From Gari tellinella (lineage: Eukaryota > Mollusca > Bivalvia > Cardiida > Psammobiidae): a stretch of 64,000 bases of DNA. Below the pieces are notes generated by a model that was given only the letters and a program-made list of their open reading frames with translations, ran no database searches and was not told the origin of the DNA. Below, one piece after another: positions 20,085 through 30,043 of the stretch. The translations under genes were made by a program, and so were the position numbers. Numbering within the stretch: the first letter of the stretch is position 1; each line of letters opens with the position of its first letter. The stretch lies in contig OV277872.1 in NCBI GenBank assembly GCA_922989275.2, positions 27,606,119 to 27,670,118 on the forward strand, given 5' to 3'.

Positions 20085-20335
20085 TTAACCCTTTCCCCCA
20101 TAGAAGCGCCTTTTAGTGCATTCAGTTTATTCTTGCCCTGAAGAAAATAGTTCCAATTTATACATTCATAAATATGTATAATAAAAAATATTTTCTATAT
20201 TCTAGCAGATGATAGCTTAAAGCAGGCTGAAAGTAAAGCAGAATGCGCTTAAAGCGCATTCTGCTTTACTTTCAACCTGCTTTAAGAGGACACCTATATT
20301 CAGTACTAGAGATATGCTATGTGGGAAAGGGTTAA
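20085..20335 (-). mobile_element. Family A MITE, intact
   Basis: TTAACCCTTTCCCCCATAGA to GTGGGAAAGGGTTAA. Palindrome centre GCGCTTAAAGCGC. Palindrome and right side match the copy at 27944 almost exactly, while the left sides differ at many positions. Confidence 0.8.
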
Positions 20336-20338
20336 ATA

Positions 20339-21649
20339 CAGTGCTCCCTCCCTACAATGGTCCTCCAAACAATGATTTCATTCTTACAACAACGCTTGCA
20401 GCTGTACCCCAAACAAGACAATTGTGTCTTATGCTTTCACTGCTGCAATATTGTCTGCTAAAAATTGTAGTTTGCTTTTGTCAAAGTGACTAATTGGATA
20501 CAATTTTGCAAACTAAACTACACTAAACACTAAATGCTAGTGACAGACAGTTTGAACCCAGATCAGACACCACGTTATGTGGCGTCTGATCTGGGTTCAA
20601 ACTGTTTGCAATTGTACTAAGCCAGGTCATGCTCTCTAAGTGTTTTAAGTTTCCCTCCCCATAACAACTCCCTCCAAACAATATACATGATCTTTGTCTC
20701 CCATTGGATGTTGTTAGCTCACCTGAGCCAAAGGCTCAAGGTGAGCTATTGGGATGGCCCTGTGTCCGGCGTCCGTCATTAGTCGTCCGTCGTCGTTAAC
20801 AATTGCTTCAAATGACATCTCCTCCTATACCGCTTGACAGAATTCAACCAAACTTTACAGAAATGTTCCTTGGGTCAAGCTCTTTCAAATTTGTTCAAAG
20901 AATTAAAAACAATGCAGAACTCTGGTTGCCATGGCAACCAAAGTGAAAAAATAAGGAAATCTTAAAAAATCTTCTTGTCAAAAACTGGAAGGGCCAGAGC
21001 TTAGATATTTGGCACATAGCATCGCCTACAGGTCCTCTATCTAGTTTGTTCAAATTATGCCCCTGGGGTCGAAATTGGCCCGCCCCGGGGTCACAGTTTT
21101 ACATAGAGTTATATAGTGAAATTTTCAAACGTCTTCTTCTCTGAAACTAATATGGCCAGAGCTTTGATATTTGGTATGGTGACACTTCTAGATGTCCTAT
21201 ACCAAAATTGTTCAAATGGTTCTGGATGGTTGCATAACTAGGTCACAGGAGCTAAAAATAGATTTTTTTCAATGAAAACTTAAAAAATCTTCTTGTCTGA
21301 AACTACAAGGGCCAGAGCTTAGATATTTGGCACATACCATCGCCTACAGGTCCTCTATCAAGTTTGTTCAAATTATGCACCTGGGGTCAAAATTGGCCCC
21401 GCCCCTGGGGTCACAGTTTTACATAGAGTTATATAGAGAAAATTTCAAACATCTTCTCTGACACTAATATGGCCAGAGCTTTTATATTCGGTATTGTGAC
21501 ACTTTTAAATATACTTTACATAATTTGTTCAAATTGTTCTTGTCTGTTGCATATCTAGGTCAGTCCTGGACCTAAATTATTTTTTCAGCTATTTTTTCAG
21601 GTGAGCGAAATATGCCCCATGGGGCTCTTGTTATAGAGAGGGAGCATTG
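20339..21649 (+). mobile_element. Family F MITE interrupted by a Helentron-like element
   Basis: Left part 20339-20715 (CAGTGCTCCCTCCCTACAAT, palindrome CAAACAGTTTGAACCCAGAT with centre CACCACGTTATGTGGCG). The last 17 bp (ATAGAGAGGGAGCATTG) follow the insertion. Removing it restores the usual TTGTTRTAGAGAGGGAGCA end. Confidence 0.85.
20716..21632 (+). mobile_element. Helentron-like element E2
   Basis: Left palindrome AGCTCACCTGAGCCAAAGGC..TCAAGGTGAGCT, GTCCGTC repeats, a core of two diverged units of about 290 bp (ACTGGAAGGGCCAGAGCTTA, TTGTTCAAATTATGCCCCTG, GTCACAGTTTTACATAGAG), and right end CAGGTGAGCGAAATATGCCCCATGGGGC..CTTGTT. Termini match element E, but the core is unrelated. Confidence 0.75.
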
Positions 21650-21674
21650 TATTTAAACTTTCTTATGCCTCCAT

Positions 21675-21745
21675 CAAACCCTATTTTGCTACTACGCATT
21701 ATAAGTGTCTCTTCAAGACACTTCTAACGAGTAGATCTAGTCACA
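21675..21745. mobile_element. Family D palindrome remnant
   Basis: AAACCCTATTTTGCTACTAC..AAGTGTCTCTTCAAGACACTTC..GAGTAGATCTAGTCACA: worn arms, no ends. Confidence 0.5.
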
Positions 21746-21746
21746 A

Positions 21747-21932
21747 CAGAGCTCCAGATAAGCGGGGTATTTCTAAAACTAAAATCTTTATTTCTGCATT
21801 TAACCCTATAGTGTCATTACTCATTGGAATCGATTCTAATGAGTAGTGACACCATAGGATTTGGTGCTGAAATGGATGCATGTTGGAAAATGTTGGAAAT
21901 GCTCAGTTCACCCATTCTTATCTGGAGCCCTG
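21747..21932 (-). mobile_element. Family D MITE
   Basis: CAGAGCTCCAGATAAGCGGG to TTATCTGGAGCCCTG. The palindrome loop has collapsed (GGAATCGATTCTAATG), losing the GTCTC tip. Confidence 0.75.
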
Positions 21933-21951
21933 TAATACAAAAATGCTCATA

Positions 21952-22148
21952 CAGGGCTCGATCCAGATAAGGGGGAGTGAACTGCACAAATCCAACATTT
22001 TCTCACTTGTTTTAGCACTAAAACCTATGGTGTTACTACTCATTAGAATCGTCTCTTCGAGACGATTCTAATGAGTAGTGACACCATAGGGTATAAAGCA
22101 AAAATAAAGATTTTAGTTTTTGAAATACTCCCCTTATCTGGAGCCCTG
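21952..22148 (+). mobile_element. Family D MITE with exact 6 bp target duplication
   Basis: CAGGGCTCGATCCAGATAAG to CTTATCTGGAGCCCTG. CTCATA is repeated at 21946-21951 and 22149-22154. The palindrome is intact and loops at GTCTCTTCGAGAC. It is 19 bp from the previous copy, in opposite orientation. Confidence 0.8.
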
Positions 22149-22291
22149 CTCATAGACTAAATTAGCCTTTTTTATGTGCAGTCAAAATTGATTATATTCA
22201 ATAAACAAAACACATAGTAACCTGTAGGGACTGGTGATGCTTACTGCTGGTTAGTCCATTATTCCATATCTAATAAGACTTTTTACTCCTC

Positions 22292-22543
22292 TTAACCCTT
22301 TACCTTATAGAAGCGCCTTTTAGCGAATATAATTTATTCCTCCGTTGAAGAAAATAGTTCCAATTTATTCAGTCATGAATATATTTTATAGGGAATATTT
22401 TCTGTATTCTAGTACATGATAGCTTAAAGCAGGCTGAAAGTTAAGCAGAATGCGCCTTAAGGCGCATTCTGCTTTACTTTCAGCCTGCTTTAAGTGGTCA
22501 ACTATCTTCAATACTAGAAATAGGCTATCAGGTAAAGGGTTAA
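22292..22543 (-). mobile_element. Family A MITE, intact
   Basis: TTAACCCTTTACCTTATAGA to ATCAGGTAAAGGGTTAA. Palindrome centre GCGCCTTAAGGCGC. Confidence 0.8.
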
Positions 22544-22611
22544 TATTTCTGCACTATAAGGAAATTAAGTTACTAAGGTCCCAGCTAGGATTTCCTGAAC
22601 AAGTATAAACA

Positions 22612-22678
22612 CAGTGTAGAACCAGATCAGAGGGCTCACTCTAGGGCCTTCTGATTAAATTCTACACTGTGTGTCATA
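22612..22678. repeat. B-type palindrome, worn
   Basis: AACACAGTGTAGAACCAGAT..CAGAGGGCTCACTCTAGG..ATTCTACACTGTGTG, with no family ends. Confidence 0.55.
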
Positions 22679-22732
22679 CTTAAAATTATTTTGGTAATAA
22701 ATCCCTTGCACATGATGTAAACTTGCCATTAT

Positions 22733-23180
22733 TAACCCTTTACCCAATAGCCTGTTTCTAAGTCGTGATTAAGACTCATTCTGCTTTACTTTCAACCTGC
22801 TTTAACCCTTTACCCAATAGCCTGTTTCTAAGTTGTGATTAAGACACATTCTGCTTTACTTTCAACCTGCTTTAACCCATTTAAATACCCCATAGCCTGT
22901 TTCTAGTTTTAAAAATAGGTGACCACCTAAGGCATTCAAAGTAAAGCAGAATGAGCCTTAAGGCACATTCTGCTTTATGTTCAACCTGCTTTAAGCTATC
23001 ATCTACTAAGATGTAGAAGCTATTTCTTATCTTACATTATTATGACTGTATAAAGTGGAATTATTTTCTTCAGTGGAGGAATAAACTCGAGGCGTTAAAA
23101 TGCATATTTATGGGGTAATGGGTTAAATGGTCACCTGCCTTCAAAACTAGAAACAGACTAGTAAGTGGGTAATGGGTTAA
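22733..23180 (-). mobile_element. Family A composite: duplicated left half, inner copy, right end
   Basis: TTAACCCTTTACCCAATAGC..TTTCAACCTGCTTTAA (about 69 bp) occurs twice in tandem (22735-22803, 22804-22872). Then an inner element follows, then ATGGTCACCTGCCTTCAAAA..GTAATGGGTTAA closes the outer copy. Confidence 0.7.
22872..23126 (+). mobile_element. Inner family A MITE
   Basis: TTAACCCATTTAAATACCCC to ATGGGGTAATGGGTTAA, inserted at the TTAA that closes the outer palindrome. Confidence 0.75.
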
Positions 23181-23427
23181 CCCTTTCCTCCCTGAAACTT
23201 TAAATGAACAATTCCAGTTTCCATTTTAGTCTAGTCCATTTCTTACTTTTAAGGGTTGTCTTTGTCAATGTTTGGCATTTTGACAAACAGTGAAGACCCT
23301 GATCAGAGGGCTCCTTTCGGAGCCCTCTGATCTGGGTCTTCACTGTTTGCACAGGACAAGTGTACTATTCACATGTACACTGTTTGAAAAGGACGCCTAT
23401 AGGCGGGACCAGGGTTCAAAGGGTTAA
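23177..23427 (-). mobile_element. Family B MITE, intact
   Basis: TTAACCCTTTCCTCCCTGAA to GGGTTCAAAGGGTTAA. Palindrome loop GGGCTCCTTTCGGAGCCC. Shares the left TTAA with the family A right end. Confidence 0.85.
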
Positions 23428-23614
23428 GGGTTATAGGCTTGATGTCAAGTATCGCTGCCACAGGGTGAAAACGTTAATTTCTAACACTATACCAGTCCAG
23501 GCCAGTATAATGTCTGGACAGTTATTAGTTACCTTGGAAATAAACAATGGCATTAATTTTGTGTTTCTTTGGAGACCACACTTCTTGCCAAATAAGTCTG
23601 CCACTGCTGGGTTC

Positions 23615-23995
23615 CAGCCATTCTGTCACAGACTGGTTTATGTCAGGAGCTGGGTTCAAGTCATTTGACTGCAGACTGGTTTATGTCGGGTGCTGGGTAC
23701 AGTGGAGAATGTGTTATTCTTTCCCAATAAACGTGTTTACGCTAAAACGTTTATTTCATCTGCAAACAGTTTGGAGCCAGATCAGACGCCGGGTTACCCG
23801 GCATCTGATCAGGCTCCAAACTGTTTGCCACTCAGATAAAAATGAATTGTAAAATATATTTAAAAATTGACATTTTCTACGTTTTAGTGCTATGCGTGTG
23901 CGTTTCGTTCGCGTTTAAACCGGAAAGACTAATGTTTTCTCCACTGTACAAGCCATTCTGAGACAGACTAGTTTACGTCAGGAGATGGGTACTGG
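23615..23995 (+). repeat. Short dispersed minisatellite around element J
   Basis: CAGACTGGTTTATGTCAGGAG, then CTGGGTTC or a variant, occurs near 23631 and 23671 and, after element J, near 23962 (CAGACTAGTTTACGTCAGGAG). Confidence 0.6.
23700..23946 (+). mobile_element. Family J MITE
   Basis: TA-flanked CAGTGGAGAATGTGTTATTC to ATGTTTTCTCCACTG. Palindrome CAAACAGTTTGGAGCCAGAT, CAGACGCCGGGTTACCCGGC and the complement. Confidence 0.8.
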
Positions 23996-24199
23996 GTTGT
24001 ATCAAAATTTAATTTTGTGTTTTTCCTGAAGCAATCGTGTTTTGTGCCAGAGATGGCTATGTTGTTGAGGCAACACTTAGGAAAGTCTCTTAAGAATATA
24101 GCATTATAATATAGTGAAACCAAACTGTTTTGTCATGCAATTCAATTAAAGGTTCAAGGTATGGAACTGAGTAAATGTCGTTGACCTTTGCAAAGCATT

Positions 24200-24381
24200 T
24201 TAACCCTTAGCCCGCCAAATAAATTGTCGTCTGCTATATTTCTCGTCTGCTTCAAGTTTCAAAGTTCTTCAAAGTTGCTCAAAATTGCTGAAAATGTTGT
24301 CCGAGTGTCAAACAGCGTCTCATCCGGATCCAAGCTGTTTGCATATGGAGCTATAGTCGTGAGTGGCAGGTTAAGGGTTAA
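24200..24381 (-). mobile_element. Family I MITE lacking one palindrome arm
   Basis: TTAACCCTTAGCCCGCCAAA to GGCAGGTTAAGGGTTAA. Only GCGTCTCATCCGGATCCAAG..CTGTTTG remains of the palindrome; its partner arm is deleted just after TGTCAAACAG. Reverse of the intact copy at 60494. Confidence 0.7.
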
Positions 24382-24473
24382 GTGAAGAATTATCAATTCC
24401 TGAACTCAAGCAGATGACATTATTAACAGACAATGACTAAGTTATGATTGACTAAGTACTGTGTTAAACATTT

Positions 24474-25585
24474 CAGGGCATGAACTTTAGATTTTTTCCC
24501 ACTTGCATTTTTTTGCAAGTGCCCATATTTTCTACTTGCAAAACCAGGTTCCAACTTGCTTTTTCAATACGATTATCTACAAATTGATGTTTCACATCAT
24601 TTTGATCAAAATTTTAAGATAAACATTACTTTGTTGAACTTTCATTCTGTATCTCATTCTGTGCTAGATTACTCGTGTAAATAAAGTTTAAAAAATAATA
24701 ACTAGAGTGTGAGTCTTTTTGTGTAGGTACAGTACTGTACAGTTACTATTCTTAACTTTAAATAAGTCTTTATTTGCAGTCCAACCCATATAGTCAAGTT
24801 TCATTCAAACAGCAAGGTTTGCAGATTAATTAAATACGGACTATAGCTGAACTTTGTAACTGGGTCATTTTGTCAAGGGGGCGAAAGGACCGTGTTATAT
24901 TTTCAGAGTTCGATGTTTATGGATGATTTTTTTTATCTTCGGTGAAGACAGTCGGCAGACAGTACACTATATTTCGAAAACGCTTTCACTATCGTCCATA
25001 ATATTATGTTCGAGAAAGATGTGCATTTCTTTCTACCATTTTTAGGACAGATTTTAGCGATGCCGTGGTTCGACCCATTTTTGCACAAAGCAATAAAACA
25101 CAATTTACTTCGTGAGTTTCGTAACTTGGTTTGGGAAAGCTTTCAGCCTGTGTTCGGCTGTTCTTCCTTAAATGTCTCGTCAACCTTCCGTTTATAAACG
25201 CTAGAAGGACGAGTCGACTGGAAAACGTTGATATTTGAGTTCGCCATTCGCAGTTTGTGGTCACTAGCTAATAGACTGGTTCCCCTTTTTCTGATGCTGA
25301 TTTAGCGTTGGTACGTATGAAGCCGGGCTATCAATCATGCGCATGCGTTCAGTGCTGGGTTTATAAATAGCCGAGATACGAAAAGAACAGAATGGGCGAA
25401 AGGCGATAATTATTTATAAGAAGGGTTAGACACTGTGTTCGTCTTTACCAATTTAACTACATTTTGGAATGTCTGAACATCAAAATATACACTCGCAATT
25501 TTTTTCAAGTGCTGAATTTTTTAGCTCGCATTTTCAAAATTCCACTCGCATTTTGCGAGTTCGCAAGAACGAAGTTCGAGCCCTG
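24474..25585. mobile_element. Element T: 1.1 kb CAGGGC-ended transposon with 5 bp target duplication
   Basis: Ends CAGGGCATGAACTTTAG and GAAGTTCGAGCCCTG. CATTT is duplicated at 24469-24473 and 25586-25590. Subterminal ACTTGC/GCAAGT and ACTCGCATTTTGCGAGT motifs occur at both sides. The interior has small open frames (86 aa minus at 25004-25264) that I do not recognise. A TATAAATA box lies near 25361. It is probably a deletion derivative of a hAT-type element (inference). Confidence 0.7.
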
Positions 25586-25590
25586 CATTT

Positions 25591-25904
25591 AGATCTAGAT
25601 CAGGCCCCACAAAATTTAAAACTCATAATCAGAATCCAAAATATTTATTGCTCTACTAGCATCTTTCAACATATATTTAATTCAAAATTTTCTGATAAGT
25701 TGAGTAACTCTCGATCCTCGATAACTCAAATTCTTTTAAAGTCCATTGTATTTTGCCCATAATATTCCACAGTTGAAGATCAAAAACTAAAATTCGAACA
25801 TGGGACCCCAGACTTGTGGTTGAAATGGAAGTATTTTTAATAGAATAATTGACAAGACCCAGTGGGGTAACGAGCAGGCTGAACCGCTTAATTTGACATC
25901 TATT
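25591..25904. other. Intronic sequence without recognised element
   Basis: AT-rich, no repeat ends. Confidence 0.4.
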
Positions 25905-26094
25905 TAACCCTTAAATAGCAAAGTCTGAATAATATCAGCATTTACAAACAGTTTGGATCAAGAACAGATGCCAGATCTGTATTCAAACTGTTTGACATTT
26001 CTTTAGATGTCTAATTTGTTGAAAAGATTAAAAAGAAATTTCATATTCTTTTGCAGACAACAGTTATGACAAAAGACTTATTCTAGCAGGATAA
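25905..26094 (+). mobile_element. TTAA element with CAAACAG-class palindrome, decayed
   Basis: TTAACCCTTAAATAGCAAAG, then CAAACAGTTTGGATCAAGA..CAGATCTGTATTCAAACTGTTTGAC, then ATTCTAGCAGGATAAGGGTAA. Confidence 0.5.
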
Positions 26095-26517
26095 GGGTAA
26101 AATCATCCTCGGTGGTGCCACCTATATGGCTATGTGGCAGACCAACCTTTATATTGAAAACCTCGTACTGATGACTTTTTGCAAACATTTTTAATCCAAG
26201 GGAGATGCCAAGTCATTTGGCACCTCAATTGGATCAAAACTGATTGGCACACAGATAGTACACCCCACATCAATAAATCTGGAAGAAAAATGGACTTTCA
26301 TCATTTTTAAAGAAGACAAACTTGTTTAATTAGAAATTATTTATTTTTTAGAAAATCCACCGTGTTTAGCATTAGGGTAGGGCTAAAATATGTTCCATTG
26401 TCGAGATAAGGACATGCTTGCTGGTTTTGTTGTCAGAGATAAACTAGTTGATTACCTCTACAGATCTGCTCTCACTTACAGTCCCACTTGTCTTAAACAG
26501 CCATAATGCAGTCTTTA
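26095..26517. other. Mostly unassigned with one hairpin relic
   Basis: GCAAACATTTTTAATCCAAG..GATGCCAAGTCATTTGGCACC..TTGGATC at 26181-26245 is a worn CAAACAG-class hairpin. Confidence 0.4.
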
Positions 26518-26612
26518 ATTAACAGGTGACAGCCTAATGCAGGACAAAGGTAATGCAGAAAGCTCCTTTAGGAGCTTTCTGCATTACTTTTATCCTGTAT
26601 TAAGCTAATGCA
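26518..26612. repeat. G-type palindrome
   Basis: AACAGGTGACAGCCTAATGC, GGACAAAGGTAATGCAGAAA, GCTCCTTTAGGAGC and complement. No CAGTAAAACC ends nearby. Confidence 0.7.
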
Positions 26613-26945
26613 GGTTTGTTTGAAATCTGCATATTTTCTTAATTGAATGGTTCGCTAACTTGAGCTCTGTTGTCCAAGACCAGACTGTCAAGTTAGAATG
26701 AGAATTCCATGTTTCTCTTTGAATCTGGTTTAATTGAAAGCTCTGTTATGTAATGGAGCTATTTACACTGGGTGAATATCTGTTAAATTAGCAGAACATT
26801 TATGTGGTTTGTTTTGTCTGAGTCGAAATGAGTTTTTTACCCCAGATTTTGAAATCAGCATGTTTTCCCAGTACAGTAGTTTCCTTACTATTGTTATTAC
26901 CACTATGATTGTTTAAGACATGTGCACAGTTCCTTTCCAGTGTTT
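26613..26945. other. Intronic sequence without recognised element
   Basis: Nothing seen. Confidence 0.4.
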
Positions 26946-27491
26946 TAAAGGGACTCGCAACCGGATGGTGTTCTTGTCAAAATAAAATAACATACTCAAG
27001 TAAAAGCAAATTTGTGGCATTATTTGGCTTCTGACATTAAAAAAATATGATCAGTCCAAAAAAAGTCTCAAGAATCGTCACCGAATCTTAGTTTTTTAAG
27101 ATATTTTCCATTGTTTTTCTATAGCGTTAGCTAACGGTATAGTTGTTGTTGTTGCTTCTCTACAAGGGCTCAGACATAAACACGAGCCGAATTACGAAAT
27201 TGTATGCACTTTCGATCGCTACACATTGAAATACGTTAAATCGATCCGAGATAAACGGATAGTTCCGTGGTCCATTGGTCTACGCGGTTTCCCCTATTTT
27301 GCCTTCTGTCCGCCAATGCCGGGCCCCGGGTTCGAATCCCACCAGAGACCAATATTTTTTTTTATTGAAATACATTTTTTTTAAACAGAATTTCTTATCC
27401 TAAACTAATTCTTTACCATTTATATAAGCGTTTGACACATATTTACAAATTACTATTTTTAATGCACCATCTGGTTGCGAGTCGCTTTAAA
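26946..27491. mobile_element. 545 bp inverted-repeat element enclosing a tRNA-like sequence
   Basis: TAAAGGGACTCGCAACCGG..ATGGTG at the left (26946-26970) pairs with CACCATCTGGTTGCGAGTCG..CTTTA at the right (27465-27490), with two or three mismatches. The interior holds a tRNA-like block followed by a T run. Confidence 0.7.
27262..27352 (+). ncRNA. tRNA-like sequence (Pol III A and B boxes), tRNA relic
   Basis: TGGTCCATTGGTCTACGCGG fits an A box region and GGTTCGAATCC at 27329-27339 is a perfect B box. A run of T starts at 27355, as in a Pol III terminator. The 5' and 3' ends do not form a 7 bp acceptor stem, so I call it a tRNA-derived promoter inside a transposon, not a working tRNA gene. 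Confidence 0.65.
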
Positions 27492-27943
27492 GGAAGGTAC
27501 ATGTACACTAAAAATAAAGCAAAACTCTTATGATCTAAACTATTTGTAAATGCAAGTTCCAGCAACAAAACTGTATTTAGCGACATTGTATAAACAATGA
27601 CGTATTGAACAGAGTTTGACTTCATGATTTAAACTTCTATTGTACTTTAGTTTAAACATATTTTATTACTCATATACATGTAATACAGTTGTACATATTT
27701 ACAAAACATGTAACACCACAAAGTATAAATATAAGTAAATGGGTTGGGCCACAAGTTCTAGCAACATTAGTAAAGGCCCTCCCCAAAAATATTGTACTTT
27801 CATATTGAATGGTGGCAAAATAAAAAAACAACAGAAAATCCACCAAAACCGTTGAACAGAAATTTACAAACAAAAAAGAGACAAATTTGCATTCTTATGT
27901 AAAAGATGCATCAACTGCACAACATTTTCAGTTTATCTGTCTT
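27492..27943. other. Intronic sequence without recognised element
   Basis: Open frames on the minus strand are AT-rich and unrecognised. Confidence 0.4.
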
Positions 27944-28194
27944 TTAACCCTTTCCCCCATGGAAGCGCCTTTTAGCACATTTAATTTATTCCTGCACTGG
28001 TAAAAATAGTTCAAATTTATACAGTCATGAATATGTTTCATAAGAAATATTTTCTATATTCTAGCAGATGATAGCTTAAAGCAGGCTGAAAGTAAAGCAG
28101 AATGCGCTTAAAGCGCATTCTGCTTTACTTTCAACCTGCTTTAAGTGGACACCTATATTCAATACTAGAGATATGCTATGTGGGAAAGGGTTAA
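27944..28194 (-). mobile_element. Family A MITE, intact
   Basis: TTAACCCTTTCCCCCATGGA to GTGGGAAAGGGTTAA. Palindrome centre GCGCTTAAAGCGC. Confidence 0.8.
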
Positions 28195-28625
28195 TCAATT
28201 ACCCAATAGCTACCCCTGTCAAATGGGTTTCATGAACACTACCATCATGCATTACTCATGAATAATGCATGATTACTTCTTTATTGTACTTCATGAAGTA
28301 TTATGCATGAAGTTGGCAGTGAAAGTTTTCATGAAGATATCAAGCATAAATAATTATTCTTTAGGAGCTTTCTGTTTTACTGTCACCTAGCTGTCACCTG
28401 ACTTTTATACAATGTACTTTATTTTAGTGGTCTTAGAGAGGTTATAGTGTATATTTTCAATAATTGCAGACTAGGTTACATAAATGGTGCATCTTTTTTT
28501 TCCCAGTAATACTCCCTTAGTAGCAATAAGTGGTGCTGTTTTTGATAAATGGAAGATGTAATTGGATGTAACAGTAATTATGTGTAAATGCTATAAAGAC
28601 TCTCTCCAAAACCATCTTAGGTCGT
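28195..28625. other. ATGCATGA-rich stretch and half of a family G element
   Basis: CATGCATTACTCATGAATAATGCATG at 28245 on is a small imperfect palindrome. TTTAGGAGCTTTCTGTTTTA..AGAGAGGTTATAGTGTA (28361-28453) is the right half of a G element whose left half is absent. Confidence 0.5.
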
Positions 28626-28818
28626 TTAACTCTTTGCATGCTAGCGGCGGATATGTCACCACAATGATTAACTTTGCAACGCGGCGTCTCATCAGGATCC
28701 AAACTGTTTGACACTCTGACCCTGTTTTGAAAAGAAATTTTGAAAATTCTATTTTTAGAAAAAAAGCAATTCGACAATTGTTGCAGACAATAAAATTTAC
28801 CCAGCATGCAAAGAGATA
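28626..28818 (+). mobile_element. Family C MITE lacking one palindrome arm
   Basis: TTAACTCTTTGCATGCTAGC to CAGCATGCAAAGAGATAA. After AACTTTGCAA the sequence goes directly to CGCGGCGTCTCATCAGGATC, so the left arm is deleted. Confidence 0.75.
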
Positions 28819-28973
28819 ACGCTGTCACAAGGCTGCATGACTAAATATCTGCAGTTTCAAAACAGGGCTCCAGATAGGGTGGAGTTAACTGTTCAACAAA
28901 TTCAACATTTTCTCACTGATTCTAGTACCGAATCCTATGGTGTTATTACTCATCGCCTCGAAGAGACGATTTT

Positions 28974-29502
28974 ATTTATGCTTTTCGGTGGATTACCACG
29001 ATATAGCAGTGGATGATCACTTGGTAATCCACTGCAGTGGATTATCACCAATCGCTTTTATTATGAATTTTCCCCGTAGGGCTCCCCAAGAATCGTAGTC
29101 AATCGTGTCTTATCGTTAAATTCCGGCAGTCCGATTTGTCGCAAACTACTCACCGGAAGAGCACGAATCCAAACTCGGGAGCAACGAAGTCATTCGGATG
29201 ACGTCATTATACCGCCAACTGTCACGCACATGTGTTCGACATAAAACGTGGGGCTCAACACGGGATAAATAATGTACGTTCGCTTTCATTTTTTAAACAA
29301 TTTCGTTTAAAAAGTGGCTTAAAAGCATAAATAAATAGAATAACTGTGTTTTTTCAGTGTAAGATCGAATTTAATCCATTTCGTGAACATCAGACTGTTA
29401 TATTTTCACTCGTGGCTTCGCCACTCGTGAAAATATAACGTCTGATGTTCACTCAATGGATTAAATTTCGATCTTACACTGAAAAAAACAGTTATCCTCT
29501 AT
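28974..29502 (+). mobile_element. Unclassified insertion with a long palindrome
   Basis: It starts near TTTATTTATGCTTTTCGGTG. It contains a GTGGATTACCACGATATAGC/GGTAATCCACTGC inverted motif, single-looking sequence with CpG, and a palindrome of about 75 bp per arm at 29340-29495. Confidence 0.55.
29340..29495. repeat. Long near-perfect palindrome
   Basis: ATAACTGTGTTTTTTCAGTG, AAGATCGAATTTAATCCATT and ACATCAGACTGTTATATTTT lead to CACTCGTGGCTTCGCCACTCG and are mirrored by the complement. A few bases differ. Confidence 0.8.
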
Positions 29503-29624
29503 CTAATGAGTAATAACACCATAGGGTTTAAAGCAGAAATAAAGATTTTAGTTTTTGAAAAATCCCTTTCAAAACTTATATATTGTCTATTTAATTGTGA
29601 AAACTTTTGAATCTTTATTCTGTC

Positions 29625-29752
29625 GGGTTAAATGAAATTTGACGCAAACTGTTTGGATCCTGATCAGACAAGGAGTTAACTCTGTATCGGATCTGGATCC
29701 AAACTCTTTTTAAAGTGTGGACAACTCGTTTGCCTGCATTTAATGGGTTAGG
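29625..29752 (+). mobile_element. CAAACAG-class TTAA element, short and worn
   Basis: GTTAAATGAAATTTGACG, CAAACTGTTTGGATCCTGAT..GATCTGGATCCAAACTC, ending TTTAATGGGTTA. Confidence 0.5.
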
Positions 29753-29908
29753 GTGATACCATGTGCACTTTAATGGGGCTTTTCTGTCTGGCTGTCAGAT
29801 AAATAATGTCATGTTTATAAAATAACATATAATTGTAGTGTGTCATTTTGTATAATATATGAGGTATGTCACAGGATAGAGGACCTTAAGACATAGGAAA
29901 TACTGTAA

Positions 29909-30035
29909 AACCTCTCTACTATACTGTAAAATATATCAATAATTATTTGGTGCTTGGGACATGTACAGGTGACTGCTTATATAAAGCTCCTAATGCTTAT
30001 ATAAAGCTTTAGGAGCTTTCTGTTTTACATTCATC
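29909..30035 (+). mobile_element. Family G remnant
   Basis: CTGTAAAACCTCTCTACTAT at the left. GCTCCTAATGCTTATATAAA is duplicated inside the arm, then AGCTTTAGGAGCTTTCTGTTTTAC. It abuts element E. Confidence 0.55.
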
Positions 30036-30043
30036 TGGTTATT

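Larger units (their letters stand above)
28863..29575 (+). mobile_element. Family D MITE with a foreign insertion in its palindrome
   Basis: CAGGGCTCCAGATAGGGTGG and arm TCCTATGGTGTTATTACTCA precede the insertion. AATGAGTAATAACACCATAG and AAAGATTTTAGTTTTTGAAA follow at about 29503. The right terminus is eroded. Confidence 0.7.

Noticed and set aside
25004..25264. 86-residue minus-strand ORF as a transposase
   Set aside because: No catalytic motif or recognised domain. It is probably untranslated interior of element T.
27262..27352. Functional tRNA gene
   Set aside because: The B box is perfect, but the ends do not pair into an acceptor stem and the block lies inside a terminal-inverted-repeat element.
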